Part shown: piece after piece, positions 26,620 to 34,912 of the stretch | Layout: the number at the start of each line of letters is the position of its first letter | How positions within the stretch are numbered: position 1 is the first letter of the stretch | Assembly (NCBI RefSeq): GCF_004138335.1 | Contig: NZ_RYFW01000002.1 | Location: 1,159,501 to 1,223,500 of the forward strand | Reading direction: 5' to 3' | DNA from: Peristeroidobacter agariperforans | Lineage (GTDB): Bacteria; Pseudomonadota; Gammaproteobacteria; Steroidobacterales; Steroidobacteraceae | Length of the DNA: 64,000 nucleotides | The notes under the pieces: generated by a model | Seen by the model: the letters and a program-made list of their open reading frames with translations, nothing else | Databases searched by the model: none | What the model was told of the DNA's origin: nothing | Position numbers and translations under genes: made by a program

Positions 26620-27789
26620 TCAGATCATTCGCGTCACGTTGCTCGACAGGTTTCTGGGCCGGTCGCGCGAGGCATTCTTTGGCGTATCTGTCGGCAGCCG
26701 CACCCGGAAGTGAGCGCCGAGGGACTGCGCCTCGATTTGCAGCTCGCCGCCCAACTGCGCGACCAGTCCCTGGACTATCCTCATTCCCAGACCGTGGCTC
26801 ACACGAGGATCGAAATCGCCCGGCAGGCCCCGGCCGTCGTCATCGACTTGTAACAGTAAGTGGCGCTGCGCGCCGCTGACACTGATGCGCACCGAACCTT
26901 TATTGCTGTCTGGATACGCATGTTTCAACGAGTTCGTGATCAGCTCGGTCGTCATCAGCAGCAGAGCCACGGCGCGGTCCGTCGCCATGGTGAGCCCCTG
27001 CGGACACGAAATCGTGACAGCAATATGATCTTCTGCGCCCAAAGCCGCAATGGCTTCGCGGGCAATTTCGGCCAGCGCCGGACACAGCTCGAGCCGGTCG
27101 AATGCGCGGCCCTGCTGCAGGCTGCGATGGATGCAAGCCACAGCCTGGATCCTGGATTGCGCTTGTTGCAGCGAGGCGCGAACCGTTTCGTCGCCGCTGT
27201 AACGGGCCTGCAGCGCCAGTGCTCCGGCGATGCCCGCTAAATGATTCTTGACCCGATGGCTGGCCTCGACCAGCAACAATTCCTTGGACGCGAGCTGCTG
27301 CTGCAGCGAGCGCTCGGCCTGCTTGAGCTCGGTCACGTCGCGGCAGACGCAAAACATTTGTGATGGCACGCCGTGCGCGTCGAAAATAGGATTGGCGGCG
27401 ATGTCCCACCACCTCGGCAGCCCGCTGGCGGTAGGCCGGCACGCCATGAAGCGGCACTGGTGCCCGGAGCGAGCCTCGTCGATGCTGTATTCGGCCAGAT
27501 CATGATTGTCCGGCGACCACAGCTCGGACCACGACACGCGCTGCTGCGGCGGGCGGCCCTCGAGGCCCATCAGGTACGAGCCCGGCAGGTTCATGTATAC
27601 GACCATGCCCTGCATATCGACCACTGCGATGCAGTCGTGGCTGTTCTCGAAGGCGTGCTCGATCACGCTCGAGTCCTGGGACAAGGGGATGTCGGCCATG
27701 AGATGACCTGCCTCTTCATCGGCGAGAGAGTCGCGGTGGGATTCGCAGCGAACCAGGGACAAAGGCGTCCGAGCCAGTGGCGATTGCAT
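26620..27789 (-). CDS. PAS-HisKA_2 (HWE-like) histidine kinase
   Basis: The 389-residue soluble kinase has one PAS domain (about 41-160; HAFENSHDCIAVVDMQG) and the HisKA_2 dimerisation domain with VEASHRVKNHLAGI (His178), followed by a HATPase (about 270-370; TELITNSLKHAYP, DDDGRGLPGDF, GLGMRIVQGL). Kinases of this class often control general stress responses or c-di-GMP in alphaproteobacteria; here there is no neighbour to prove the target. ATG 27789 is set by ctggagg at good spacing. Dyad site f is 86 nt upstream, so this kinase may itself belong to the dyad regulon. Confidence 0.9.
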   Translation of the reverse strand: MQSPLARTPLSLVRCESHRDSLADEEAGHLMADIPLSQDSSVIEHAFENSHDCIAVVDMQGMVVYMNLPGSYLMGLEGRPPQQRVSWSELWSPDNHDLAEYSIDEARSGHQCRFMACRPTASGLPRWWDIAANPIFDAHGVPSQMFCVCRDVTELKQAERSLQQQLASKELLLVEASHRVKNHLAGIAGALALQARYSGDETVRASLQQAQSRIQAVACIHRSLQQGRAFDRLELCPALAEIAREAIAALGAEDHIAVTISCPQGLTMATDRAVALLLMTTELITNSLKHAYPDSNKGSVRISVSGAQRHLLLQVDDDGRGLPGDFDPRVSHGLGMRIVQGLVAQLGGELQIEAQSLGAHFRVRLPTDTPKNASRDRPRNLSSNVTRMI

Positions 27790-27875
27790 CTGCACCTCCA
27801 GAGGCAAAGTTGCACGAGCCCGAGGGCTCAGCGAGGGTGGAGGGCGATTAAATCGTTTCCCCCGGAGGCTGCATC

Positions 27876-27891
27876 TTGGCCCAAGGGCTAA
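27876..27891. promoter_or_regulatory. 16-bp dyad site f
   Basis: TTGGCCCAAGGGCTAA (gene-sense TTAGCCCTTGGGCCAA), 86 nt before the HWE-like kinase start. It fits the consensus at every fixed position. The rest of 27790-28041 shows no gene; it is a divergent promoter region. Confidence 0.6.
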
Positions 27892-28041
27892 TTGTGCCGA
27901 GCTTGTGCGCATCAGCCGGCAACGATGTAATCGAGCTTCGGTCAGCCAATCAGATATCTTCATTGCCGATCGGGGCGCGCGATATTTCCACTCGGCAGGG
28001 TTCACCTATTTTGCTGAAATGTCGCAGCGAGGGACGCGACC

Positions 28042-29718
28042 GTGCATGACCGGGCGGATGGGCCTGTTCGACGCTTTGCGTCGATGATCGATCGAGAGAG
28101 CTGGGCCCGACTCGGCGTCGGGCCCGCGGCGACCGCGCTTGCCTATCTGTTCTCTGCCTTCCTGGGCGAGGCGCTGGCGTTTCCGTCGGCGCCGGTTTCG
28201 GCGCTGTGGGCGCCGAACGCCATTTTGTTTGCGGCGCTGCTGCTGGCGCCCGTGAACCGCTGGTGGATCTATCTTGCAGCGATCCTGCCAGGTCACGTGC
28301 TGGCGCAGGTCTCGGACGCGCCGGCCTCGCAGATCGTCATTCAATACATCGTCAACAGCGCCGAGGCCGCGATCAGCGCCGCGGCCCTGTTGCGTTTCGA
28401 ATCGGAGCCGCGGCGTCTCGGCCAGTTGAGCGCCATGACGAACCTGGTGCTGATCGGCGGCATCGCTGCGCCGCTGATCACCAGCGTGGCCATGGCGATG
28501 GCCTTCGTGCCGCTCGGGCTGACCGACGACTTCTGGTTGACCGTGGTCGCCCGCACCAGCACCAACACATTTGCCACTATCACGCTGGTGCCGCTGATCA
28601 TTCATTTCGCCCTGCGCTCGGAGCGGGGCTGGCCCACTCTCGATCGGCGCAGGCTGCTCGAAGCTTGCATCATCGGCGTTTGTCTCGCGGTCGTTTGCGT
28701 GTATGTATTCGTCTGGCCCGGCGTGTATGACGAGCGCGCGCCGGCCTTGTTGTATGCACCGTTGCCGTTGCTCATTTGGGCGACGGTCCGTTACGAGATT
28801 GCGGGCGTGTGCGCTTCGGTGCTGCTGCTCGGGGCGTTCGCGACCTGGGGCGTATTGCACGAGGTGGGGCCGTTCGTCGTGCACTCGCCGGTGCGCAACG
28901 CGCTCACGACCGTGTTGTTTCTAAATGTGATCTGTATTCCGTTGCTGATGCTGGCGGCGGTGCTCCAGGAGCGGAAGGCGACGTTTGCCGAAGCGGCTCG
29001 CAGGGAGCAGCAGCTGGCGCATCTGTCGCGCGTGGCGACGGTGGGCGAGATCTCCGGAGCCGTGGCCCACGAGATCAGGCAGCCGCTGGCGTCGATGCTC
29101 GCCAATGCGGAGGCTGCTTCGGCGCTGCTCGCCAGCGGCGAGATGGACGTGCAGCAGGTCAGGCCGATCCTCGCAGACATCATCGCGGACAATCGCCGGG
29201 CCGCGCAGGTCATCAGGCGCATGCAGTCGATGCTTCGGTACAGCCCGACGGATCGCCGGCCCGAGCCGTTGAACGAGCTGGTGATGGAAACGTTGGCGCT
29301 GTCGCGCGCCGATCTGCACCGGCGGCAGGTCGTCGCCATCCAGAGCCTGGGGAACGAGCTGCCGCGGGTCGCGGCCGATCGAGTACAGATTCAACAGGTG
29401 ATCCTCAACCTGATCGTCAACGCGTGCGACGCCATGGAGAGTGTCGCACCGGGCCAGCGCCGGCTCTGGATCGGCACGTCGATGCACCCCACCCTGGGGG
29501 TCGAGCTCTCGGTGCGCGACTCGGGACCGGGCATCGAGGAGTCGATGCTGGAGCGGGTCTTCGATTCTTTCGTCAGCACCAAACCCTCGGGCCTGGGCCT
29601 GGGCCTGTCGATCTCGCAGAAGATCGTGATTTCCCATGGCGGACGGCTGTGGGCCGAACGCAGTCCTGGCGGGGGCGCTATCTTCCGCCTGACCTTGCCG
29701 GTGGCGACGCGGAGCTAG
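28042..29718 (+). CDS. MASE1 histidine kinase
   Basis: The 558-residue kinase has an N-terminal MASE1 membrane sensor of about eight to ten helices (APVSALWAPNAILFAALLL, NTFATITLVPLIIHF), no PAS domain, a HisKA domain with AVAHEIRQPLASM (His about 342) and HATPase (NLIVNACDAMES, VRDSGPGIEESM, GLGLGLSISQKIV). MASE1 is an integral-membrane sensory domain of unknown ligand. GTG 28042 with gcgaggga upstream is taken as start; ATG 28084 is an alternative. It is divergent to the HWE-like kinase and resembles the 24120 kinase in sensor and catalytic parts, suggesting old duplication. Confidence 0.88.
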   Translation: MHDRADGPVRRFASMIDRESWARLGVGPAATALAYLFSAFLGEALAFPSAPVSALWAPNAILFAALLLAPVNRWWIYLAAILPGHVLAQVSDAPASQIVIQYIVNSAEAAISAAALLRFESEPRRLGQLSAMTNLVLIGGIAAPLITSVAMAMAFVPLGLTDDFWLTVVARTSTNTFATITLVPLIIHFALRSERGWPTLDRRRLLEACIIGVCLAVVCVYVFVWPGVYDERAPALLYAPLPLLIWATVRYEIAGVCASVLLLGAFATWGVLHEVGPFVVHSPVRNALTTVLFLNVICIPLLMLAAVLQERKATFAEAARREQQLAHLSRVATVGEISGAVAHEIRQPLASMLANAEAASALLASGEMDVQQVRPILADIIADNRRAAQVIRRMQSMLRYSPTDRRPEPLNELVMETLALSRADLHRRQVVAIQSLGNELPRVAADRVQIQQVILNLIVNACDAMESVAPGQRRLWIGTSMHPTLGVELSVRDSGPGIEESMLERVFDSFVSTKPSGLGLGLSISQKIVISHGGRLWAERSPGGGAIFRLTLPVATRS

Positions 29719-29812
29719 GGCGGGACCTGAATCGGCTTCTGCTCGCTCAAGTACCTGGCCGTTGTGACGATCGGGTACGGTCGACAGGGATAACCGGGGA
29801 AGTTACGCATGA

Positions 29813-29983
29813 GCTCGGCAGTCAGCGCCGCGCCGGCGCGACGTGCAAGCGACGCCGTCCGGCATTACGCTCAGCGATCGAAACTTCGTGCCCGCACTCG
29901 CCACGCTCGGCGAGCGCATGATTCTGCTGCTCGATATCGACGTCATGCTCGCCGCCGACGAGGGTGTAGCCCTCGCCGCGTGA
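29813..29983 (+). pseudogene. CheW remnant (C-terminal fragment)
   Basis: In this frame 56 codons lie between a TGA at 29810 and the stop at 29981. The end reads FVPALATLGERMILLLDID, followed by VMLAAD, which matches the C-terminal strand pair of CheW (usually ..VGERVLILLDIDKLL). There is no plausible start or ribosome site and the first 100 residues of a CheW are missing, so it is most likely a decayed or rearranged chemotaxis gene. No other chemotaxis coding sequence is intact nearby, although a WspE-like protein occurs at 59961. The remainder of 29719-29992 holds nothing recognisable. Confidence 0.55.
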
Positions 29984-29992
29984 GCTGAAAAA

Positions 29993-30637
29993 CTATTCGG
30001 CGGCGATTTTGCGCAGCGCCTGTTCGAACACGGCAACGGGCTGGCCGCCCTGGATCAGATATTTGTCGTTGACGATGACCGACGGCACGGCCCGAATGCC
30101 GAGCTGACCGAACAACTGCTCGCGCTCGCGCACTTCGGCGGCATATCGGTCCGACGCCAGAATCTCTTTTGCCTGCTCCGCATCCAGACCGGCTCGCGAG
30201 GCGACCTCGATGAGCACCTCGTGATCGCTGGGATTGCGGCCGTCGGTGAAGTACGCCTCGAACAGCCCGCGCTTGAGCTCGAGCTGCCGGCCCTCATGCT
30301 CTGCCCAGTGCAGCAGACGATGCGCATCGAACGTGTTGTAGATGCGTGCGCGCTTGTCCATGTTGAATGTGAACCCAAGCTCCGCGCCGCGCGCACGGAT
30401 GCCCTCGCGATTGGCCTGCATCTGTTCCGGCGTCGAGCCGTACTTCTTGCCTATGTGCTCGACGATGTCCTCGCCCTCGGGCGCCATCTGTGGATTCAGC
30501 TCGAACGGCTGGAAATGAATGTCGGCGCTGACCTCGGGGCCAAGCTGTGCGAGCGCCTGCTCGAGCGACTTCAAGCCGATCACGCACCAGGGGCAGGAAA
30601 CATCGGAAACAAAGTCGATTTTGAGGGGAGCGGTCAT
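29993..30637 (-). CDS. DsbA-family oxidoreductase, FrnE-like
   Basis: The 214-residue protein is a thioredoxin-fold DsbA member of the FrnE branch. It carries the redox motif SCPWC near the start (VSDVSCPWCVIG), the helical insertion (NPQMAPEGEDIVEHIGKKYG) and the cis-Pro region GIRAVPSVIVNDKY. No signal peptide is present, so it is probably cytoplasmic, as for FrnE of other bacteria, which is linked to polyketide or oxidative-stress metabolism. ATG 30637 follows gcgaggc; an in-frame GTG/ATG at 30664 is less likely. It stands alone between the CheW remnant and the two-component kinase. Confidence 0.88.
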   Translation of the reverse strand: MTAPLKIDFVSDVSCPWCVIGLKSLEQALAQLGPEVSADIHFQPFELNPQMAPEGEDIVEHIGKKYGSTPEQMQANREGIRARGAELGFTFNMDKRARIYNTFDAHRLLHWAEHEGRQLELKRGLFEAYFTDGRNPSDHEVLIEVASRAGLDAEQAKEILASDRYAAEVREREQLFGQLGIRAVPSVIVNDKYLIQGGQPVAVFEQALRKIAAE

Positions 30638-30704
30638 GAGCAAGCCTCGCCGTGAAACGGCCATCTTACCAAGTGAAGCTCACCATGGGGTCGCAAGCCA
30701 GGAC

Positions 30705-32033
30705 CTACAAGGCCGGCGCTTTCGCGGGCAGAAGTAGCACGGCCTGCAGTCCGCCGCCGTCGCGGTTGCTCAGTTCTAGCGTTGCGCCGATCGCAATCGC
30801 GAGCTGCTGGGCGATGGCGAGGCCGAGACCCGCGCCGCCGGTTTCACGACTACGTGAGCGCTCCAATCGATAGAACGGTTGGAGCGCGGCTTCGAGCTGA
30901 TCGTCCGGAATGCCCGGCCCACGATCCAGCACGCCGATCGCGATGCCACCGTCGGTGCGCTGGATTGCAATTTCGCCCGCGCCGGCATATTTGATGGCGT
31001 TGTCGAGCAGGTTGCCAATCACGCGACGGAGCGCATGCGGGCGCGTGTTGACGGGCTGATCGACCTTGCCAGTCAACGTCACTTGCTTGCCCATGTCCTG
31101 GTAGTCGTACACGAGGCTGTCCAGGAACGCATTCAGATCGACGTTGACTGGAGACTCGGTCGCACCATGCGAGCTGCGTGCATAAGCGACACCTTCGCGC
31201 ACCAGGTGCTGCATCTCACCTAAATCCTCCAGCAGCTTGGTGCGCTCATTCGAGTCCTGTAACGCTTCGGCCCGAAGTGACATGCGAGTGATCGGCGTCT
31301 GCAGATCGTGGGAAATGGAAGCGAGTATCTGCATGCGTTCACGCAGGTAACTGCCGATTCGGTCCTGCATGGCGTTGAACGCAGCAGCCGCGTGCGCCAC
31401 CTCGGTCGGGCCGCCTTCCTTCAGATATTGGCCGCCGCCGCTTGGGCTGATGGATTCGGCCGCGCGGGCCAGATCGGCGAGCGGACGAGTGACGAGCCGT
31501 ACCGCGATCCACGCGCACGCGAGCAATAGCACGACCTGTGCGCCCAGCACCGTCGGCAACCACTTGGCGATCGGCATCACCGAAGGCGTGACCTCGATGG
31601 TCAGGGGCGAGCCATCGCTGAGCCGAGTGTGCGCCTGAAACCGATATGGATCTTGCGAGGTGCTGTTCGCTGTCACCGGAAACTGGTCGCCCAGCGAGCT
31701 GACGATCATTTGTGTCATCCCGCGGCCGACCTCGTCGAGCGGCTGCTCGTTCACTTCGCCCGGGCCCAGGATGTATCGATACGTGCGTCGTTCCAGGCGG
31801 GGCAGCCAGTCGGCGCGTTGCTGTTCGGGCAGGCGATCGAGCAGCGCGACCGCCGTGCTCACATCGTGCTCCAGGTTACTCCACAGCATGGAGCGGGCGG
31901 ACAGATAGCGCTCGTACAGCATCAAGCTGGCGGACAACGCGTGCGCGACCAGCAGGCCCGTGCACAGGATCAAATACAATCGGGCCGCCATGGTTCGCGG
32001 CACGAGACGTGACATCCACGCGGGCCAGCGCAC
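30705..32033 (-). CDS. Sensor histidine kinase (EnvZ-like, HAMP)
   Basis: The 442-residue kinase has two transmembrane helices (about 18-40 and 155-180) around a periplasmic sensor of some 110 residues, a HAMP linker (TRPLADLARAAESIS), HisKA with ASISHDLQTPITRM and HATPase (IGNLLDNAIKYAG, VLDRGPGIPDD, GAGLGLAIAQQL). The start is GTG 32033 or ATG 32015; the former keeps the gene tightly coupled to the regulator stop at 32036. A 921-codon open frame extending upstream is a shadow of the regulator gene. With the regulator at 32036 it forms a two-component system whose promoter region shares a conserved element with the TlpA-like gene. Confidence 0.88.
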   Translation of the reverse strand: MRWPAWMSRLVPRTMAARLYLILCTGLLVAHALSASLMLYERYLSARSMLWSNLEHDVSTAVALLDRLPEQQRADWLPRLERRTYRYILGPGEVNEQPLDEVGRGMTQMIVSSLGDQFPVTANSTSQDPYRFQAHTRLSDGSPLTIEVTPSVMPIAKWLPTVLGAQVVLLLACAWIAVRLVTRPLADLARAAESISPSGGGQYLKEGGPTEVAHAAAAFNAMQDRIGSYLRERMQILASISHDLQTPITRMSLRAEALQDSNERTKLLEDLGEMQHLVREGVAYARSSHGATESPVNVDLNAFLDSLVYDYQDMGKQVTLTGKVDQPVNTRPHALRRVIGNLLDNAIKYAGAGEIAIQRTDGGIAIGVLDRGPGIPDDQLEAALQPFYRLERSRSRETGGAGLGLAIAQQLAIAIGATLELSNRDGGGLQAVLLLPAKAPAL

Positions 32034-32035
32034 CT

Positions 32036-32776
32036 TCAGGAGTCTCCGCCGATCAGCGTGACGGGCATGCAGAACACATAGCCCTCGCTGCGCACAGTCT
32101 TGATATAACTTTGTTCGCGCGCATGGTCTGCAAGCCGCTGACGCAGACGACTCACCAGCAAGTCGATGGAGCGATCGAAGTGCTCGGCGTCGCGGCCTTG
32201 CGTGAGATTCAGCAGCTGGTCTCGGCTCAGCACGCGCTGGGGATGATCCAGGAATACACGCAGCAATCGAAACTCGGCGCCGCTGAGTGCGACGACTGTG
32301 TCGTTGCGATCGAGCAAGTGGCGGGAAGTCGTGTCGAGACGCCAGTTGCCGAACGCGATCAATCGACTCGCCTCGGTGATCTGCAGGTTCGGCGGCAGCA
32401 TGCGCGTACGACGGAGCACGGCTTTGATCCGGGCCAACAGCTCGCGCGCGGAGAAGGGCTTGGTCACGTAGTCGTCCGCGCCCATTTCGAGGCCGACGAT
32501 CCGATCCGTTTCTTCGTCGCGCGCCGTCAGCATCACGACCGGGATCGAACGGTGCTTGCTCTCGCGCAGTTGCCGGCACAACACCAGGCCGTCGTCGCCC
32601 GGCATCATCACGTCGAGCACGATCAGATCGATGCTGTTGGTCTCCAGCATCGCCTTCATTTCGCGGCCGTTGTTGGCGACCGAAGCGCGCAGACCGTTCT
32701 TGGTCAGGTGCTTCGCCACCATCTCCCGGATCTCGCGGTCGTCGTCGACGACCAGAATATGATCGATAGGGTCCAC
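32036..32776 (-). CDS. OmpR-family response regulator
   Basis: The 246-residue protein has a receiver (residues 5-120: [11 protein letters not shown], phospho-acceptor Asp in [13 protein letters not shown], Lys in VTKPFSA) and a winged-helix DNA-binding domain ([47 protein letters not shown]). GTG 32776 follows gaggacgac at good spacing; the frame continues upstream without motif. The kinase gene follows directly. OmpR regulators bind direct repeats about 10 bp apart, and two TGTATC-type half-sites exactly 10 bp apart occur in its own promoter region and before the TlpA-like gene, so autoregulation and control of that gene are likely. Confidence 0.92.
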   Translation of the reverse strand: MDPIDHILVVDDDREIREMVAKHLTKNGLRASVANNGREMKAMLETNSIDLIVLDVMMPGDDGLVLCRQLRESKHRSIPVVMLTARDEETDRIVGLEMGADDYVTKPFSARELLARIKAVLRRTRMLPPNLQITEASRLIAFGNWRLDTTSRHLLDRNDTVVALSGAEFRLLRVFLDHPQRVLSRDQLLNLTQGRDAEHFDRSIDLLVSRLRQRLADHAREQSYIKTVRSEGYVFCMPVTLIGGDS

Positions 32777-32846
32777 TCGTCGTCCTCGCGCCAGAGCAAC
32801 TGGCGAGACGGATTTTACGGCAACCGCACGCCGGCGGGCGCGCCGC

Positions 32847-32899
32847 TTTTGTAAGCAAATCCGGGGATTTTTCGCCCGGATACAGTTCGATACACACGG
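32847..32899 (-). promoter_or_regulatory. Conserved element A: TTTTGTAAGC-N22-GATACA-N4-GATACA
   Basis: TTTTGTAAGC at 32847-32856 is followed by GATACA at 32879-32884 and again at 32889-32894 (10-bp period). The gene-sense reading is TGTATC repeats, then GCTTACAAAA, 70 nt before the regulator start. The same three blocks with identical spacing are at 36349-36401. A further GATACA is at 32932. It lies between the divergent regulator and DoxX genes. Confidence 0.6.
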
Positions 32900-32987
32900 C
32901 CCGGCAACCGGCCGGTCGGCGAAACGATCCGGATACATGCGTCGCGTTGAATCGCCGTCCAATGCAGCAGCAGAAGAGGCCGCGACG

Positions 32988-33536
32988 ATGTCTTTGAAGT
33001 GGGCGTCCATCCCGATGGACCGTTTGAACGGGGTGGGAGAGTGGCTCGGTCCCCTGGGCTTGCGCGTGTTGCTGGCGTGGGAGTTCTACGAGTCCGGACT
33101 CGAGAAGCTGCACGGCGAGAACTGGTTCGCCGAGCTGGCCGGTAAGTTTCCGCCGCCGTTCTCGCTGCTGAGCCCGGACGTGAATTGGGCGCTCGCGACG
33201 TGGCTCGAGCTGCTCGGCAGCCTCGCGCTGCTGGTGGGACTCGGCACTCGTTTCTTTGCCGTGGCGCTGTCGGTGCTGACTGTCGTAGCGATCGCAGCTG
33301 TGCACTGGCCGGCGGAATGGTCGACCGTGGCCGAGTTGTGGCAGGGCTACTCGATTACCGATCACGGCTTCGGCAACTACAAGCTGCCGCTCATCTACCT
33401 GGTGATGTTGCTGCCGCTGATTCTGCAGGGCGCCGGCCGCGCGAGCCTGGATCACCTCCTCTGGCGACACCTTCGATCCTCCGCCCCAGGGCGGTCTCTC
33501 AACCCGCGTGGCACGCCACGTCTACTTCCGGAGTAA
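32988..33536 (+). CDS. DoxX-family membrane protein
   Basis: The 182-residue protein has four hydrophobic segments and the DoxX pattern ([41 protein letters not shown]). DoxX members are quinone-related or thiol-redox membrane proteins. In Haemophilus-type hvf loci a DoxX gene accompanies the thio-oxazole RiPP genes, and here the RiPP precursor begins only 4 bases after this stop. ATG 32988 follows agagg. As first gene of the operon it is divergent to the OmpR-family regulator. An electron-transfer or export role in metal handling is plausible but inferred from context. Confidence 0.82.
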   Translation: MSLKWASIPMDRLNGVGEWLGPLGLRVLLAWEFYESGLEKLHGENWFAELAGKFPPPFSLLSPDVNWALATWLELLGSLALLVGLGTRFFAVALSVLTVVAIAAVHWPAEWSTVAELWQGYSITDHGFGNYKLPLIYLVMLLPLILQGAGRASLDHLLWRHLRSSAPGRSLNPRGTPRLLPE

Positions 33537-33540
33537 AGCT

Positions 33541-34020
33541 ATGTCCAAAAATTCATCGTCCAACAAGGCCGGCCTCGGCGCCGTCGGCATCGCGCTCACC
33601 GGCGGCATGCTGCTCGCCAGTTCGGCGTTCGCTGCTCAGCCGATGGCCCACGGCTATCTGTTGACTGCCGCTCCGACCTCCAAGACTGCCGAAGGCAAGT
33701 GCGGTGAAGGCAAGTGTGGCGGGTCCAAGGCTGCCGCCAAGACTGCCGAAGGCAAATGCGGCGAGGGCAAATGTGGCGAAGGCAAGTGCGGCGACGAGTC
33801 GTTCGCCAGGACCGACGCCAACAACGACGGCAAGGTATCGAAGGCCGAATTCCTGGCCGTGGCGCCTGAGCGCGAGGCGGCGTTCGTCAAGATCGACACC
33901 GACAAGAATGGCTTCATCAGCCAGGCCGAAGCTTACAAGTTCCTGCGCTCGGTCTACGAAGCGAACGGCAAGGAGATGCCAGCGGACAAGTTCAGCATTG
34001 CCGCTGTGCTCGGCAAGTAA
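33541..34020 (+). CDS. HvfA-like EGKCG-repeat RiPP precursor fused to two EF-hands
   Basis: The 159-residue protein has a signal peptide (1-32, ending SSAFAA) and five EGKCG units (residues 51-55, 56-60, 70-74, 75-79, 80-84). These are the known substrate of MNIO/HvfC enzymes, which turn the Cys into copper-binding thio-oxazole (or oxazolone-thioamide) groups. The repeats come as two blocks sharing KTAEGKCGEGKCG, so they were duplicated. Unusually the C-terminal half holds two canonical EF-hand loops: Asp92-to-Glu103 and Asp119-to-Glu130, with calcium ligands at all consensus positions. The start has ggag upstream. MNIO and HvfC genes follow. The EF-hand fusion suggests calcium or another cation adds to copper binding. 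Confidence 0.85.
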   Translation: MSKNSSSNKAGLGAVGIALTGGMLLASSAFAAQPMAHGYLLTAAPTSKTAEGKCGEGKCGGSKAAAKTAEGKCGEGKCGEGKCGDESFARTDANNDGKVSKAEFLAVAPEREAAFVKIDTDKNGFISQAEAYKFLRSVYEANGKEMPADKFSIAAVLGK

Positions 34021-34032
34021 CAGCTGATTGAC

Positions 34033-34060
34033 GGCGCGTCCCGCGATGGCGGGGCGCGCC
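34033..34060 (+). promoter_or_regulatory. Strong hairpin between precursor and MNIO genes
   Basis: GGCGCGTCCCGC (34033-34044) pairs with GCGGGGCGCGCC (34049-34060) over 12 positions with one G-U wobble and a 4-nt loop. It starts 13 nt after the precursor stop and ends 18 nt before the MNIO GTG. No T-run follows. It is a likely RNA stabiliser or partial attenuator giving more precursor than enzyme mRNA. Confidence 0.6.
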
Positions 34061-34078
34061 CGTCGCGGAGTAGCGTTT

Positions 34079-34912
34079 GTGACCAAGGACATCACCCCGA
34101 CCTCGGCCGGACTCGGGCTGCGTCGGAGTCTGCTGCCTGAGCTGCAACAGATGCCGGACGACGCCGTGGATTTTCTGGAGTGCGCGCCGGACAACTGGAT
34201 CGGTGTCGGCGGCCATTTCGGTGCGCGTCTCGATGAACTGTCGAGCCGGTTTCCTTTGAGCTGTCATGGATTGTCGTTGTCGCTCGCAGGGCCCGAGCCG
34301 CTCGACATGCAGCTGCTGGCGCGCACCCGTGAATTTCTCGACCGGCACAAGGTGACACTCTATAGCGAGCACCTGAGTTACTGCTCCGATGACGGACATC
34401 TGTATGACTTGATGCCAGTGCCGTTTACGGAGGAGGCGATCAAGCACGTCGCCGGTCGCATTCGTCAGGCGCAGGACGTACTAGGCCGGCGGATCGCGGT
34501 GGAAAACATTTCCTATTACGCCGCGCCGTATCGGGCGTTGAGCGAGGTCGAGTTCGTCACGGCCGTGCTCGAAGAGGCGGATTGCGATCTGCTGCTCGAC
34601 GTGAACAACTTGTTCGTCAATGCCTGCAATCACGCTTACAGCGCGCGTGACTTTCTCGGCCAGTTGCCCCGCGAGCGCGTTGTCTCGTTCCACGTCGCTG
34701 GTCACCACGACGAGGCGCCCGATCTCAAGGTCGATACGCATGGTGCGACCGTGAAAGAAGGGGTGTGGTCGCTGCTGGCGGTGGCGTACAAACGCTTCGG
34801 CGTGCGCCCGACGCTGCTCGAGCGCGATTTCAACTTTCCGCCGCTCCCTGAGTTGTTGAGGGAAGTAGCGCGGATCAAGACTCTGCAGCGGGCGCTGACG
34901 CACGATGGCTAA
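34079..34912 (+). CDS. hvfB: MNIO (DUF692) RiPP-modifying enzyme, HvfB-like
   Basis: The 277-residue protein is a multinuclear non-heme iron oxidase (DUF692, TIM-barrel). Metal-ligand segments of the family are visible in order: [18 protein letters not shown] (His), [15 protein letters not shown] (Glu), [16 protein letters not shown] (Asp, Asn), SFHVAGHH (two His) and DTHG. With an HvfC partner such enzymes oxidise Cys of EGKCG repeats. GTG 34079 has ggag 8 nt ahead, and residues after it ([12 protein letters not shown]) begin the family as usual; an upstream frame to 34028 passes through the hairpin. The 3' end overlaps the HvfC gene by 8 bp. Confidence 0.92.
   Translation: MTKDITPTSAGLGLRRSLLPELQQMPDDAVDFLECAPDNWIGVGGHFGARLDELSSRFPLSCHGLSLSLAGPEPLDMQLLARTREFLDRHKVTLYSEHLSYCSDDGHLYDLMPVPFTEEAIKHVAGRIRQAQDVLGRRIAVENISYYAAPYRALSEVEFVTAVLEEADCDLLLDVNNLFVNACNHAYSARDFLGQLPRERVVSFHVAGHHDEAPDLKVDTHGATVKEGVWSLLAVAYKRFGVRPTLLERDFNFPPLPELLREVARIKTLQRALTHDG

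Noticed and set aside
29803-30036. Small minus-strand open frame of 77 codons
   Set aside because: It overlaps the CheW remnant and the FrnE gene end and has no recognisable features.
32847-32894. ECF or sigma-70 -35/-10 pair made of TTGTAA and GATACA
   Set aside because: The spacer would be 24 bp or more, and the 10-bp repeat period fits an OmpR-type binding site better.
32777-33470. Upstream extension of the kinase frame (921 codons in total, from 33470)
   Set aside because: It runs antisense to the DoxX gene and through the OmpR regulator gene in another frame; family features begin only after the regulator stop.
33680-33795. Tandem DNA repeat as a separate element
   Set aside because: It is the EGKCG coding repeat of the RiPP precursor.
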